From the NCBI GenBank assembly GCA_963712435.1, contig CAVQIB010000003.1, positions 434,001 through 498,000 on the forward strand: DNA of 64,000 bases, in the 5' to 3' direction. Below are positions 1 through 8,829 of the stretch, piece by piece. Source of the DNA: Rhodoplanes sp963712435. Lineage in GTDB: Bacteria > Pseudomonadota > Alphaproteobacteria > Rhizobiales > Xanthobacteraceae. A model generated the notes under the pieces. The model was not told the origin of the DNA. It ran no database searches and was given only the letters and a program-made list of their open reading frames with translations. The position numbers and the translations under genes are program-made. Numbering within the stretch: position 1 is the first letter of the stretch; each line of letters begins with the position of its first letter.

Positions 1-237
1 TACGACGCCGCGCTTTGCATGTACCACGACCAGGCGCTGATCCCGGCCAAGACGCTCGCCTTTTCGCATGCGGTGAACGTGACGCTGGGACTTCCCGTCG
101 TCCGCACCTCGCCCGACCACGGCACCGCGTTCGACCTTGCGGGAACCGGGCGCGCCGATCCGTCGAGCCTCGTCGCCGCGCTCAAGCTCGCCGCGCGCCT
201 CGCCGCCGAGCAGCCGGCCGCGGCGGCGGCGGAATGA
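1..237 (+). CDS. pdxA: 4-hydroxythreonine-4-phosphate dehydrogenase, C-terminal part (5' end outside window)
   Basis: Last 78 codons of PdxA, the NAD-dependent enzyme of vitamin B6 synthesis that oxidises 4-phosphohydroxy-L-threonine. The frame is already open at base 1 and ends at TGA 235-237. Visible family signatures are MYHDQ (the metal-binding region near the C-terminus), ALIPAKTLAF, and RTSPDHGTAFDLAGTG, the usual terminal block of the family. An Ala-rich tail closes the protein. It is followed after 37 bp by rsmA on the same strand; pdxA-rsmA (ksgA) linkage is common in proteobacteria. Only the 3' end is present, so the N-terminal substrate-binding half cannot be judged. Confidence 0.93.
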   Translation, partial: YDAALCMYHDQALIPAKTLAFSHAVNVTLGLPVVRTSPDHGTAFDLAGTGRADPSSLVAALKLAARLAAEQPAAAAAE

Positions 238-274
238 AGCACGTTGCAGGGACCGGCGCGGCGCGCCGGGCGGC

Positions 275-1151
275 ATGACTGCGATCGACGACCTCCCGCC
301 GCTGCGCGAGGTGATCCGCCGCCACGGACTCGCCGCGCGAAAATCGCTCGGCCAGAATTTCCTCCTCGACCTCAATCTCACCGCCCGCATCGCCCGCGCC
401 GCGGGGCCGCTCGCCGGCGTGACGGTGGTCGAGATCGGTCCGGGCCCGGGCGGGCTCACCCGCGCGCTGCTGGCGGAAGGCGCCGGGCGGGTGATTGCGG
501 TCGAGCGCGACCGAACGCGCCATCGCCGCGCTCGAAGAGATCGCCGAACATTATCCCGGACGCCTCACCGTCATCGAAGGCGACGCGCTCGCGCTCGATC
601 TCGCCGCGCTGGTCGAAACCGCGCGGCCGGCGCGCATCGTCGCCAACCTGCCCTACAATATCGCGACCGCGCTGCTCGTCGGCTGGCTCTCGGCCGAGCC
701 CTGGCCGCCCTGGTTCGACGCGCTCGTCCTGATGTTCCAGCGCGAGGTCGCCGAGCGCCTCGTCGCCGGCCCCGGCACGAAGAGCTACGGGCGCCTCGCG
801 GTGCTGGCGCAATGGCGCACCGAGCCGCGCATCCTGTTCGATATCTCGCCGCAGGCTTTCGTGCCGCCGCCCAAAGTGACCTCGTCGCTCGTCAGGCTCA
901 CGCCGCGGCCGGCGCCGGCCGCCTGCGAGCGCGCCATGCTCGAAAAGGTGACGGCAGCCGCCTTCGGCCAGCGCCGCAAAATGCTGCGCCAGAGCCTGCG
1001 AGCGCTCGGCGGCGATCCGCTCGCGCTGCTTGCCGCCGCGGGTCTCGATCCGACCGCGCGCGCCGAGGACATTCCGGTGGAGGGCTTTGTCGCGCTCGCC
1101 AATGCCTGGGGCAGAGCATTCTCCGGCAAAGCGGAAACCCGATCGCCGTAG
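275..1151 (+). pseudogene. rsmA: 16S rRNA dimethyladenosine transferase RsmA, frameshifted as sequenced
   Basis: RsmA (KsgA) dimethylates two adjacent adenosines in the 3'-terminal helix of 16S rRNA using S-adenosylmethionine. The ATG at 275 opens MTAIDDLPPLREVIRRHGL, followed by SLGQNFLLD and the SAM-binding EIGPGPGGLTRALL. At about 511 (gcgaccgaacg) one extra C moves the frame. The protein continues in another frame with IVANLPYNIA (the NLPY catalytic motif), the FQREVAERL block, and a normal C-terminus ending at TAG 1149-1151. Removing one base gives a product of about 290 residues, a normal length. Because both halves are well conserved, a sequencing or assembly insertion is more likely than decay. 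The stop codon lies two bases before a MITE-like repeat. Confidence 0.9.
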
Positions 1152-1152
1152 A

Positions 1153-1324
1153 CTAGAGCGTGATGATTTCGCCTTGGATCGATCATCCCACCCTCAGTGG
1201 TCATGCCCCGCGTAGGCGGGGCATCCAGTAATCACCGAAAAGCATTTGTGTTTACTGGATCGCCCGCTTGCGCGGGCGATGACGCCGGGAGTTGGTCGAT
1301 TCTAACCAATTCATCACGCTCTAG
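1153..1324. repeat. MITE-like element with 14-bp perfect terminal inverted repeats
   Basis: The left end CTAGAGCGTGATGA (1153-1166) is the exact reverse complement of the right end (1311-1324). Inside are two short palindromes, around 1204-1225 (gccccgcgtaggcggggc) and 1262-1279 (gcccgcttgcgcgggc), and an ATCCAGTAA...TTTACTGGAT inverted pair, so the strand can fold into a long hairpin. No coding capacity is seen. It fills the gap between the convergent genes rsmA and gmk, and the right end supplies the TAG stop codon of gmk. A diverged relative lies at 8566-8710 and a short related hairpin at 48517-48556. Confidence 0.8.
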
Positions 1325-2004
1325 GCGATCAAGGCGTGAGCTGCTTCAGATCGGCAAAGCAGTTTGGCGATGCGCGTTTCCAGATCGGATCGAAGGATGC
1401 GCTTGAGACGTTCGGCGGTGAGGATGGCGCGCAGCTGCGTGAAGCTCTCGTCGAGATCGCAATTGATCAGCACGTAATCATATTCGGTCCAGTGCGGAAT
1501 CTCCTCGGCCGCGTTGCGCAGCCGCCGGGCGATGATCTCGCCCGAGTCTTCCGCCCGCCGCTCGAGCCGCGTCTTCAGTTCCGTCGCGGAGGGCGGCAGC
1601 ACGAACACGCTCACCACGTCGCTGCGCATCTTCTGGAGGATCTGCTGCGTTCCCTGCCAATCGATGTCGAACAGCACGTCGCGGCCCGCCGCGAGGGCCT
1701 GCTCCACCGGCTCGCGCGGGGTGCCGTAGCAGTTGCCGTGCACCTCCGCCCATTCCAGGAGTTCGTCGGCCGCGCGCATCACCTCGAACTGGCGCATCGA
1801 GATGAAGCGGTAATGCACGCCGTCGATCTCGCTCGGGCGGCGCGACCGCGTCGTCACCGAGACCGACAGGCTGACATTCGCCTCCTTCTCGATCAGCGTG
1901 CGGGTGAGCGTCGTCTTGCCGGCGCCCGAGGGCGAGGACACGACGAACAGGATCCCGCGCCGGGCGACCGCCTCGTCCTTCGCGCCGGCGCGCTGGACCG
2001 TCAT
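1321..2004 (-). CDS. gmk: Guanylate kinase
   Basis: Phosphorylates GMP to GDP with ATP. The 227-residue product has the P-loop SSPSGAGKTT at about residues 23-32, the GMP-binding segment TTRSRRPSEIDGVHYRFIS, and the DIDWQGTQQI motif typical of bacterial Gmk. The ATG at 2004 was chosen because it lies 5 bp after the yicC stop codon and gives a normal length. The open frame extends far upstream but only as an antisense shadow. It is the last gene of the run mltG-yicC-gmk. The C-terminus is about 15 residues longer than in E. coli. Its TAG is part of the terminal repeat of the neighbouring MITE-like element, so the original stop may have been replaced on insertion. Confidence 0.95.
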   Translation of the reverse strand: MTVQRAGAKDEAVARRGILFVVSSPSGAGKTTLTRTLIEKEANVSLSVSVTTRSRRPSEIDGVHYRFISMRQFEVMRAADELLEWAEVHGNCYGTPREPVEQALAAGRDVLFDIDWQGTQQILQKMRSDVVSVFVLPPSATELKTRLERRAEDSGEIIARRLRNAAEEIPHWTEYDYVLINCDLDESFTQLRAILTAERLKRILRSDLETRIAKLLCRSEAAHALIA

Positions 2005-2009
2005 GCGCC

Positions 2010-2897
2010 TTACTCCAGATTCTGCACCTGCTCGCGAAACTGCTCGACGACGCTCTTGAGCTCCAGGCCGATCTTGCTGAGTTCGATATCGTTTGCTTTC
2101 GCGCATAGGGTATTCGATTCGCGGTTGAGTTCCTGGGCGAGAAAATCGAGCCGGCGACCGACCGCCCCGCCCTTCTCGACGAGTTGGCTCGCCTGCCGCA
2201 GATGTGCATGCAGCCGGTCGAGTTCCTCGCGCACATCCGCCTTTGTGGCGATGAGGATCGCCTCCTGATGCAGCCGGTCCGGGTCGAACCGGTCCGACGC
2301 TTCGAGCAGCAGCGCCACCTGGCGGGCGAGCCGCTCGCGGACCGCCTCGGGCTTGCGGCCCGGCGCCGCCTCGGCGCGCTCGACGAGCGCCGCGATGTCG
2401 GCGAGGCGCTGGGCGAGCACGCGGCCGAGCGCTTCTCCTTCGTGCCGGCGCATGACGTCGAGCTCGGCGAGCGCCGCGGCGAAGCCGCCGACCACCGCCG
2501 CCTGCGCCGTCTCGCGGTCCTCCTCGCGCTCGTCGGCCTCGACCACCTCGACCACGCCCTTGATCGCGAGAATGCCGTCGAGGCGCGGCAATTCGGCCTG
2601 GACGCGACCGGCCAGCCCGTCGAGCGTGGCGAGCACCGCAGCGAGCACCTGGTCGTTGATGCGGACGACCGGCTGCACGGTCGGCCGTTCGATCGCGAGA
2701 TTGGCGTACACGGTTCCGCGCGCGAGCGCCTCCGCCGCCTTGGCGCGGACGGGCTGTTCGACTGCGTCCCAGCCCGGCGGGAGGCGCAGCCGCAAGTCGA
2801 GGCCCTTGGCGTTCACCGACTTGATTTCCCAGGCGAACGCGTAGGGCCCGCTCGCGCCTTGGCTGCGCGCAAAGCCGGTCATGCTGGACAGCGTCAT
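2010..2897 (-). CDS. yicC: YicC family endoribonuclease
   Basis: Member of the YicC/YloC family (N-terminal YicC domain, C-terminal DUF1732), linked in E. coli to RNA turnover. The ATG at 2897 gives MTLSSMTGFARSQG, the canonical N-terminus of the family, and 295 residues. The C-terminal DUF1732 block is recognisable (LDFLAQELNRESNTLCAKA, then a helix with VEQFREQVQNLE). An alternative in-frame ATG at 2936 adds 13 residues and overlaps the mltG stop as ATGA, so translational coupling from there is possible. Neither start has a strong Shine-Dalgarno sequence. The gene sits between mltG and gmk in an apparent operon. Confidence 0.92.
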   Translation of the reverse strand: MTLSSMTGFARSQGASGPYAFAWEIKSVNAKGLDLRLRLPPGWDAVEQPVRAKAAEALARGTVYANLAIERPTVQPVVRINDQVLAAVLATLDGLAGRVQAELPRLDGILAIKGVVEVVEADEREEDRETAQAAVVGGFAAALAELDVMRRHEGEALGRVLAQRLADIAALVERAEAAPGRKPEAVRERLARQVALLLEASDRFDPDRLHQEAILIATKADVREELDRLHAHLRQASQLVEKGGAVGRRLDFLAQELNRESNTLCAKANDIELSKIGLELKSVVEQFREQVQNLE

Positions 2898-2932
2898 CGG
2901 AGGGAGCAGGCCGGAGCGCAATGCATTGGCGG

Positions 2933-4198
2933 TCATCGCGCGCGCACGCCGCCCTGCTCCGAAGAGCGCCGGCCGGGCGGCGGCGCGGGAGGAGCGGCGG
3001 CTGGGGCGGTAACCGGGGCGGAACGAACGGCCGGCCCGGCGGCCGCCTGCGGCGGCGCGGCCGAACCGACCGCGCTGTCGCGCTGCGATTCGATCGATCG
3101 GAGCTTGGCGACGTTGCGCTGATGCTGATCGAGCGTCTCGGCGAAGACGTGGCCGCCGGCGCCGTCGGAGACGAAGTAGAGTTCCTTGGTGCGCGCCGGA
3201 TTGGCGGCGGCTTCAAGCGCGGCGCGGCCGGGATTGGCGATCGGTCCCGGCGGCAGGCCATCGATGACATAGGTGTTGTACGGCGTCGGTTGTTCGATCT
3301 CGCTCTTGAGAATGGGACGGCCGAGCGTTCCCTTCCCGCCCACCAGCCCATAGATGATGGTCGGATCGGACTGCAGCCGCATGCGTTGCTTGAGCCGGTT
3401 GATGAACACGGCGGCGACGCGCGTTCGCTCCTCCGGCCGGCCGGTCTCCTTCTCGATGATGGAGGCGAGCGTCACGAGCTGATCCGGCGTCCGCAGCGGC
3501 AGGTCGGCCATGCGGCGCTCCCAGACCTCCTGCACGACGCGGCGCTGGGCCTGCTGCATGCGCTGGATCACCTGTTCGCGCGGCATGCCACGCACCACCC
3601 GGTAGGTTTCGGGCAGCAGCGAACCCTCGCGCGGAACCTCGCGGATATTGCCGGAGAGCATGTCGGCCTCGAGCAGACGCTGGATGGTCTGCTCCGAAGT
3701 GAGCCCTTCGGGAAGCGTGAGCGCGTGCTGGACGACCTTGCCTTCGAGCAGGGTGTCGATCACGTCGCCCAAGGTTGCTTCCTTTGAAAACACGTATTCG
3801 CCGGACTTCAGATCGTCGCGCGCCTTGCGCACCACCACCGCTCCGACGAAGGTCCAGGGCTGATCGATCACCCCTTCCTTCACCAGCAGATCGGCGATGT
3901 CGCGGACGCCGGCGCCGCGCGGAATGTTGACGACCTTGTCCTCGCCGAGCGGCCCCGGCCGATCCAGCCGCTGCTTGCCGACCATGATCGTCGCGCCGAC
4001 GACGATCGCGAACAGGACGACGAAGGTGATGATCGCATTGCCGATCACCACGATCGGATGGCGCGCGCGCAGCGAACGCCGGGTCGGCGCCGGCACGCGC
4101 TCGGGCTCGAGCGCAGTGCGTGGGCTGCGCGGACTAATTCTGCCCTGCTCGGCCGGAGATGTTGTCTCGCCGCCGCGCGGTCCATCTTGATACGTCAT
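2933..4198 (-). CDS. mltG: Endolytic murein transglycosylase MltG
   Basis: Inner-membrane lytic transglycosylase that cuts nascent glycan strands and is thought to set their length. The product has 421 residues: a Pro/Arg-rich cytoplasmic N-terminus, one transmembrane helix at about residues 50-72 (VVIGNAIITFVVLFAIVVGA), then a periplasmic YceG domain. Family signatures are EGSLLPETY, LASIIEKETG (catalytic Glu), RMRLQSDPTIIYG and TPYNTYVIDGLPPGPIANPG. The C-terminus is a low-complexity Ala/Pro-rich tail. The start at 4198 (MTYQDGPRGG) was preferred because residues further upstream look non-coding. It lies downstream of fabF and its stop overlaps the alternative yicC start by 4 bp. Confidence 0.94.
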   Translation of the reverse strand: MTYQDGPRGGETTSPAEQGRISPRSPRTALEPERVPAPTRRSLRARHPIVVIGNAIITFVVLFAIVVGATIMVGKQRLDRPGPLGEDKVVNIPRGAGVRDIADLLVKEGVIDQPWTFVGAVVVRKARDDLKSGEYVFSKEATLGDVIDTLLEGKVVQHALTLPEGLTSEQTIQRLLEADMLSGNIREVPREGSLLPETYRVVRGMPREQVIQRMQQAQRRVVQEVWERRMADLPLRTPDQLVTLASIIEKETGRPEERTRVAAVFINRLKQRMRLQSDPTIIYGLVGGKGTLGRPILKSEIEQPTPYNTYVIDGLPPGPIANPGRAALEAAANPARTKELYFVSDGAGGHVFAETLDQHQRNVAKLRSIESQRDSAVGSAAPPQAAAGPAVRSAPVTAPAAAPPAPPPGRRSSEQGGVRAR

Positions 4199-4422
4199 CG
4201 AAACCGGCTCCCGGAGCGGCCGGCCCGAGTGCGGGGCCGCGCGCTTGCCTGATTTGCCGGAACGTACACCAGAACTCGGCGAAGCGGAAATCGCGCGAAC
4301 CCGTGAGCACGCACTCCGGCGCACGGTCAATACCGTTGAAATTATGGCCTTTTTACCGATCGTCGCGCTTGATTTCGCGCGCGTTGCGCCCGCCCGGCAT
4401 GCCGCCCGCGAGCCGCCGCGCC

Positions 4423-5688
4423 CTACTGCACCGCCCGGCGGAACACGAGCGAGGCGTTGGTCCCGCCGAAGCCGAAGGAATTCGTGAGCACGACGTTGAC
4501 TTCGCGCCTCTTCGCCTTGTGCGGGACGAGGTCGATCGGGCTTTCGACGGAGGGGTTGTCGAGATTGATGGTGGGCGGCACGATATTGTCGCGAATGGCG
4601 AGGACCGAGAAGATCGCTTCGACCGCGCCGGCCGCGCCCAGCAGATGGCCGATCGACGACTTGGTCGAGGACATCGATACGCGGCCTGCGGCGTTTCCGA
4701 CGATCCGCTGCACCGCGCCCAGTTCGATTTCGTCGCCGAGAGGCGTCGAGGTGCCATGGGCGTTGATGTAGTCGATCTCGGCGGGCGAGATGGCCGCGCG
4801 CTTGATCGCCGCCGCCATGCAGCGTTGCGCGCCGTCGCCGTCCTCGGCAGGCGCGGTGATGTGATGGGCGTCGCCCGACAGGCCGTAACCGATGAGCTCG
4901 GCGTAGATCTTCGCGCCCCGGCGACGGGCGTGTTCAAGCTCTTCGAGGACCACGACGCCGGCGCCCTCGGCCATCACGAAACCATCGCGGTCGCGGTCAT
5001 AGGGGCGCGACGCGCGCGTCGGATCGTCGTTGAAGGCGGTCGAGAGCGCGCGGCAGGCGGCAAAGCCCGCCATCGACAGCCGGTTGATCGGCGATTTGGT
5101 GCCGCCTGCGACCATCACCTCGGCGTCGCCGAGCGCGATCAGGCGGCCGGCGTCGCCGATCGCATGCGCGCCGGTCGAGCACGCGGTGACCACGGCGTGG
5201 TTCGGGCCCTTGAGGCCGAAGGCGATCGAGACATAGCCGCCGGCGAGATTGATGAGCCGGCCGGGAATGAAGAACGGCGACACCCGGCGCGGGCCGCGCT
5301 CCTTGAGCACGATCGCCGTCTCGGCAATGCCTTCGATGCCGCCGATGCCGGACCCGATCATCACGCCGCTGCGCACCTGCGAGTTGTAGTCGGCCGGCTT
5401 CCAGCCTGCGTCTTCGAGCGCCTGCCCGGCGGCGCACATGGCGAAGCAGATGAACTCGTCGACCTTGCGCTGTTCCTTCGGCTCCATCCACCGGTCGGGA
5501 TTGTAAGTGCCGTTCGCGCCGTCGCCGCGCGGAATCATGCAGGCGATCTTGGCCGGGAGATCGGAGACGTCGAACCGATCGACCTTGCGTGCGCCGCTTT
5601 CGCCCGCAATCAGCCGTCGCCACGATTTCTCGACCCCGCAGCCGAGCGGTGTCACCATGCCCAATCCCGTGACGACGACGCGCCTCAT
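4423..5688 (-). CDS. fabF: Beta-ketoacyl-ACP synthase II
   Basis: Elongating condensing enzyme of type II fatty acid synthesis: condenses malonyl-ACP with acyl-ACP. The product has 421 residues. The active-site triad is visible: Cys170 in VVTACSTGAHAIG, one His in NAHGTSTPLGD, and one His in SSIGHLLGAAGAVEA. The ATG at 5688 (MRRVVVTGLG) is used because it gives the usual family start and is preceded by GGGAAGG. The upstream in-frame ATG at 5703 would have this ribosome site inside its coding sequence. It follows acpP after a 390-bp gap and precedes mltG. Confidence 0.95.
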   Translation of the reverse strand: MRRVVVTGLGMVTPLGCGVEKSWRRLIAGESGARKVDRFDVSDLPAKIACMIPRGDGANGTYNPDRWMEPKEQRKVDEFICFAMCAAGQALEDAGWKPADYNSQVRSGVMIGSGIGGIEGIAETAIVLKERGPRRVSPFFIPGRLINLAGGYVSIAFGLKGPNHAVVTACSTGAHAIGDAGRLIALGDAEVMVAGGTKSPINRLSMAGFAACRALSTAFNDDPTRASRPYDRDRDGFVMAEGAGVVVLEELEHARRRGAKIYAELIGYGLSGDAHHITAPAEDGDGAQRCMAAAIKRAAISPAEIDYINAHGTSTPLGDEIELGAVQRIVGNAAGRVSMSSTKSSIGHLLGAAGAVEAIFSVLAIRDNIVPPTINLDNPSVESPIDLVPHKAKRREVNVVLTNSFGFGGTNASLVFRRAVQ

Positions 5689-6081
5689 ATCACCTTCCCG
5701 CATTGAACCGCCATACGCTGCCTGCTCCGAAGCCAGTCGGGTCGCGATCGCCTCCGCGTTTGCGCCCCTGACGGAGCGCGTCCGCGATGCTGCGTCCGAC
5801 CGATTCGACCGCGCCGGACCCTGCTCTTAAAGCATTTTCGCGGCGTGTGCAGCGTCCGGGCGGAGAAATTGCTTCGCCCGCGCGGCCTCCCGGGCCGCGA
5901 CCGATCGCGGTGCAAAGCCCGCTCTGGTTGCATGCAGGCCGTCGCGAAGGCGGGAACGTCTGCGCCTGGAGCCGGCGGATATCCGGTCGACAGGCTGCAG
6001 ATCGGAGCCGCGTCGATGGCTTGATCAACGGCTCCGCGGCGGCTTCACGACAGGCCAAGGGCGAGGTCGTCAAGCGCCGGT
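5689..6081. other. 393-bp gap between acpP and fabF without a recognised gene
   Basis: There is a minus-strand open frame of 127 codons (5690-6073), but it is Arg-rich, has no recognisable domain and uses codons like random GC-rich sequence. I treat the stretch as non-coding. It may carry a separate fabF promoter, but I can point to no convincing box. Confidence 0.4.
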
Positions 6082-6321
6082 TCAGCTCTTCGCATTTTTT
6101 TCGAGGAACTTGATCGCGTCGCCGACGGTCAGAATGGTCTCCGCGGCGTCGTCCGGAATCTCGCAGCCGAACTCCTCCTCGAACGCCATGACCAGTTCCA
6201 CCGTGTCGAGGCTGTCGGCGCCGAGATCGTCGATGAAGCTCGCGTTCTCGGTCACCTTGTCGGGCTCGACGCCCAAATGCTCCACGACGATTTTCTTGAC
6301 CCGTTCGCCAATGTCACTCAT
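6082..6321 (-). CDS. acpP: Acyl carrier protein
   Basis: Carries acyl chains on phosphopantetheine during fatty acid synthesis. The product is a 79-residue acidic four-helix protein. The attachment serine is Ser37 in DDLGADSLDTVELVMAFEEE, the near-invariant ACP motif. The ATG at 6321 (MSDIGERVKK) was chosen; a TTG two codons upstream is possible but unusual. It lies downstream of fabD-fabG and upstream of fabF, the standard order in alphaproteobacteria. Identity is certain, though specialised ACPs of other pathways share the motif; the fab context makes this the housekeeping one. Confidence 0.97.
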   Translation of the reverse strand: MSDIGERVKKIVVEHLGVEPDKVTENASFIDDLGADSLDTVELVMAFEEEFGCEIPDDAAETILTVGDAIKFLEKNAKS

Positions 6322-6563
6322 TTCCAAGACCTCGTGCGTTTAGCATTCGCCCCGACCGCGCCGGCGACTTATGAGCCGAGCAGCCAGCTCGTCGTGATGG
6401 ACGGCAGGAACGCTCAACTGGTCAAGGGTGATAGCAGCTGCCCCCAGCCCCCAACACATCCTCATCGTCCAGCCCTGCGCGTTCGGTTACCATACTTCGA
6501 TAGGCTTGACCAGAAGGCGGAAAACGACCCTGTGGGGCATTTCCGCCATGCTGGAAAAGGTCG

Positions 6564-7301
6564 TTAAATCATGGCCAAACCACCATTCACATGCAGCGTT
6601 TGGCCGGTCATATAGGCCGCCTCCGCCGACGCCAGATAGACGACTGCGGCGGCGATGTCGGTCGCCGCGCCGAGCCGTCCGGCCGGCACCCGCGCGAGCG
6701 CCCCCTCGCGCTGTTTGTCGGTGAGCGCATCGGTCATTGCGGTCGTGATGAACCCCGGCGCGACGCAGTTCACCGTTATTCCGCGCGAGGCGACTTCCAG
6801 CGCGAGGGCCTTGCTCATGCCGATCATGCCCGCCTTCGCCGCGGCGTAATTGCCTTGTCCGGGATTGCCGGTGACGCCGACGATCGAGGTGATGCCGATG
6901 ATTCGGCCGAAGCGCCTGCGCATCATGCCGCGCACCGCCGCGCGCGCGAGCCGGAAGGCCGCGGTGAGATCGACCGCGATCACGTCGTCCCACTCCTCGT
7001 CTTTCAGCCGCATGAACAGGTTGTCGCGCGTGAGCCCGGCATTGTTGACGAGAATGTCGACATGCCCGAGCGCCGCCTCGGCCTGCGGCACGAGCGCTTC
7101 AACCTGAGCGCGATCCGCGAGGTCGCAGCGCACCGCGTGCGCGCGCTCGCCGAGTTCGCCCGCGAGCGCATCGAGCCTGTCGCTTTTGGTGCCCGACAGC
7201 GCGACGCTCGCCCCCTGCGCATGCAGGGCGCGTGCGATCGCCCCGCCGATGCCCCCGGTGGCGCCGGTGACCAGCGCGGTGCGGCCCGTGAGATCGAACA
7301 T
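6564..7301 (-). CDS. fabG: 3-oxoacyl-ACP reductase
   Basis: NADPH-dependent short-chain dehydrogenase that reduces 3-ketoacyl-ACP. The product has 245 residues. The Rossmann motif TGATGGIG is at residues 12-19, NNAG at 86-89, the catalytic Ser139 in ITSIVG, and Tyr152/Lys156 in YAAAKAG. The C-terminal block QTLHVNGGLAM is typical of FabG. The ATG at 7301 overlaps the fabD stop codon by one base (TGATG), which indicates translational coupling. The acpP start is about 240 bp downstream. Confidence 0.96.
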   Translation of the reverse strand: MFDLTGRTALVTGATGGIGGAIARALHAQGASVALSGTKSDRLDALAGELGERAHAVRCDLADRAQVEALVPQAEAALGHVDILVNNAGLTRDNLFMRLKDEEWDDVIAVDLTAAFRLARAAVRGMMRRRFGRIIGITSIVGVTGNPGQGNYAAAKAGMIGMSKALALEVASRGITVNCVAPGFITTAMTDALTDKQREGALARVPAGRLGAATDIAAAVVYLASAEAAYMTGQTLHVNGGLAMI

Positions 7302-8278
7302 CACGCCGTCCCGGTCGCCCGCAAGGGAAAATCCTGGCGGCGCGCGGACACGCAGGCCGCGATGTCCGCCGGCGTGCCGACCGCAACCCCGGTCGCCCCC
7401 GCCGCGATGCGCTTGACGAGGCCGGTCAGCACCTTGCCGGCGCCGACCTCGTAGAACAGGCGGACGCCGGCGCTGGCCATGAACTCGACCGATTCGCGCC
7501 AGCGCACCGTGCCGGTGACCTGGGCGACGAGACCTTCGACGATCCCGGACGGATCGCTGACCGGCTTCGCCAGGACATTGGCGACGAGGGGAACGACCGG
7601 ACGCCTGACGGCGACTTGCGCGAGCGCCTGGGCCATGACCTCGGCGGCCGGCTGCATCAGGGCGCAATGGAAGGGAGCGGACACCGGCAGCATGGCCGCG
7701 CGCTTGGCGCCTTGTGCTTTCGCGATCTCGACCGCGCGCTCGACCGCCGCTTTGTCGCCGGAGACGACGACCTGTTCGGCGCCATTGTCGTTCGCCGCCT
7801 GGCACACCTCGCCCTGGGCCGCTTCCGCCGCGATTGCAACCGCCTGCTCGAATTCGAGCCCGATAAGCGCCGCCATCGCGCCGACCCCGACCGGCACGGC
7901 CTTCTGCATCGCCCGGCCGCGCGCGCGCACGAGCCGCGCCGCGTCGGCGATGGTCAGTGCGCCGGCGGCCGCGAGCGCGGAATATTCGCCGAGCGAATGA
8001 CCCGCCACGAAGGCCGCGTCGTGCGCGAGATCGACGCCGGCTTCGCTTTCGAGCACGCGCATGGCCGCGAGCGATACCGTCATCAGCGCCGGCTGGGTGT
8101 TTTCGGTGAGCATCAGCGTTTCCGCCGGCCCGCCGAAGATGAGTCCAGAAAGCTTCTCTCCGAGCGCGTCGTCGACTTCCTCGAACACGGCTCGCGCGGC
8201 GGGGAAGTTGTCCGCGAGCGCCTTGCCCATGCCCACGGATTGACTGCCCTGCCCCGGAAATACGTATGCGACCGGCAT
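7301..8278 (-). CDS. fabD: Malonyl-CoA:ACP transacylase
   Basis: Transfers malonyl from CoA to ACP to feed fatty acid elongation. The product has 325 residues, about the family length. FPGQGSQSVGMG opens the protein, the nucleophile is Ser95 in the GHSLGEYSAL elbow, and SAPFHC carries the catalytic His. It is the first gene of the minus-strand fab run. The 551 bp upstream hold a repeat and a partial gene duplication, so its promoter must lie within the first part of that gap. Confidence 0.96.
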   Translation of the reverse strand: MPVAYVFPGQGSQSVGMGKALADNFPAARAVFEEVDDALGEKLSGLIFGGPAETLMLTENTQPALMTVSLAAMRVLESEAGVDLAHDAAFVAGHSLGEYSALAAAGALTIADAARLVRARGRAMQKAVPVGVGAMAALIGLEFEQAVAIAAEAAQGEVCQAANDNGAEQVVVSGDKAAVERAVEIAKAQGAKRAAMLPVSAPFHCALMQPAAEVMAQALAQVAVRRPVVPLVANVLAKPVSDPSGIVEGLVAQVTGTVRWRESVEFMASAGVRLFYEVGAGKVLTGLVKRIAAGATGVAVGTPADIAACVSARRQDFPLRATGTA

Positions 8279-8377
8279 GCCTTACCCCTTCGGATTACGA
8301 CAGCCGCGTAACAAGCCGGCGAGCGAGGCTAAGTCAAGTCCGGATGACAAAGGCCGCCGTCAGGAGCATCGCCCCAA

Positions 8378-8560
8378 TCCGGATACATGTCCGGGAAAAC
8401 CCGCCGCCAAAACGGATTGGACCTTCGTTGACGCGCCTGCATGTGGTCCGGCGGCGCTGCGCGCGCAACCCGACCGGACGCCTTCTCGCAGGTTGGCCTG
8501 CGCCGTTCGCGCGTCAGAAGCGGACAACCCCGCCTTTCGCCTGATTCTTCTTGTTCAAGA
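8378..8560 (+). pseudogene. Diverged partial duplicate of the nnrS upstream region and first codons
   Basis: This stretch parallels 8713-8897. Shared landmarks in the same order are gtcc(c/g)gga, cggattggacctt (8413 and 8749), ctgcgcgcgcaa followed by gaccgga, and a coding part that reads PFARQKRTTPPFA, stop, FFLF here against LFSPDERTSPPFAWFFLF in the intact gene. The Trp of the intact copy is replaced by a stop in this one. The two copies flank the repeat element at 8566-8710. I infer a segmental duplication of the nnrS 5' end, followed by decay of the outer copy. Confidence 0.6.
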
Positions 8561-8565
8561 TTCTT

Positions 8566-8710
8566 CTAAAGCGTGATGATTTCGGCTTGGGTCTTTCCAC
8601 CCTCAGTGGCCATGCCTTGCGAAAGCGGTCATCCAGCAAGCATGGAGCGCGCTTGTGTTCACTGGATCGCCCGCTTTCGCGGGCGACGACGCCGAAATAG
8701 GAGCATCGTG
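8566..8710. repeat. Second, degenerate copy of the MITE-like element
   Basis: Similar to 1153-1324 over most of its length: AAAGCGTGATGATTTCG at the left, CCACCCTCAGTGG followed by CATGCC, then CACTGGATCGCCCGCTT and CGCGGGCGACGACGCC. The right terminal repeat found in the first copy is missing or degenerate. It lies between the two copies of the nnrS 5' duplication. Confidence 0.7.
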
Positions 8711-8829
8711 TGCGATTCCACGTCCCGGAATGCTCGCCGCCACAACGGATTGGACCTTTATTTTGACAGGCGCCGCCATGCAATGCGAAGCCTCTGCGCG
8801 CGCAAACTGACCGGAACCCTTGCTCGGAG

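Noticed and set aside
5690..6073. 127-codon minus-strand open frame in the acpP-fabF gap
   Set aside because: No conserved motif, no ribosome site, composition like non-coding GC-rich DNA.
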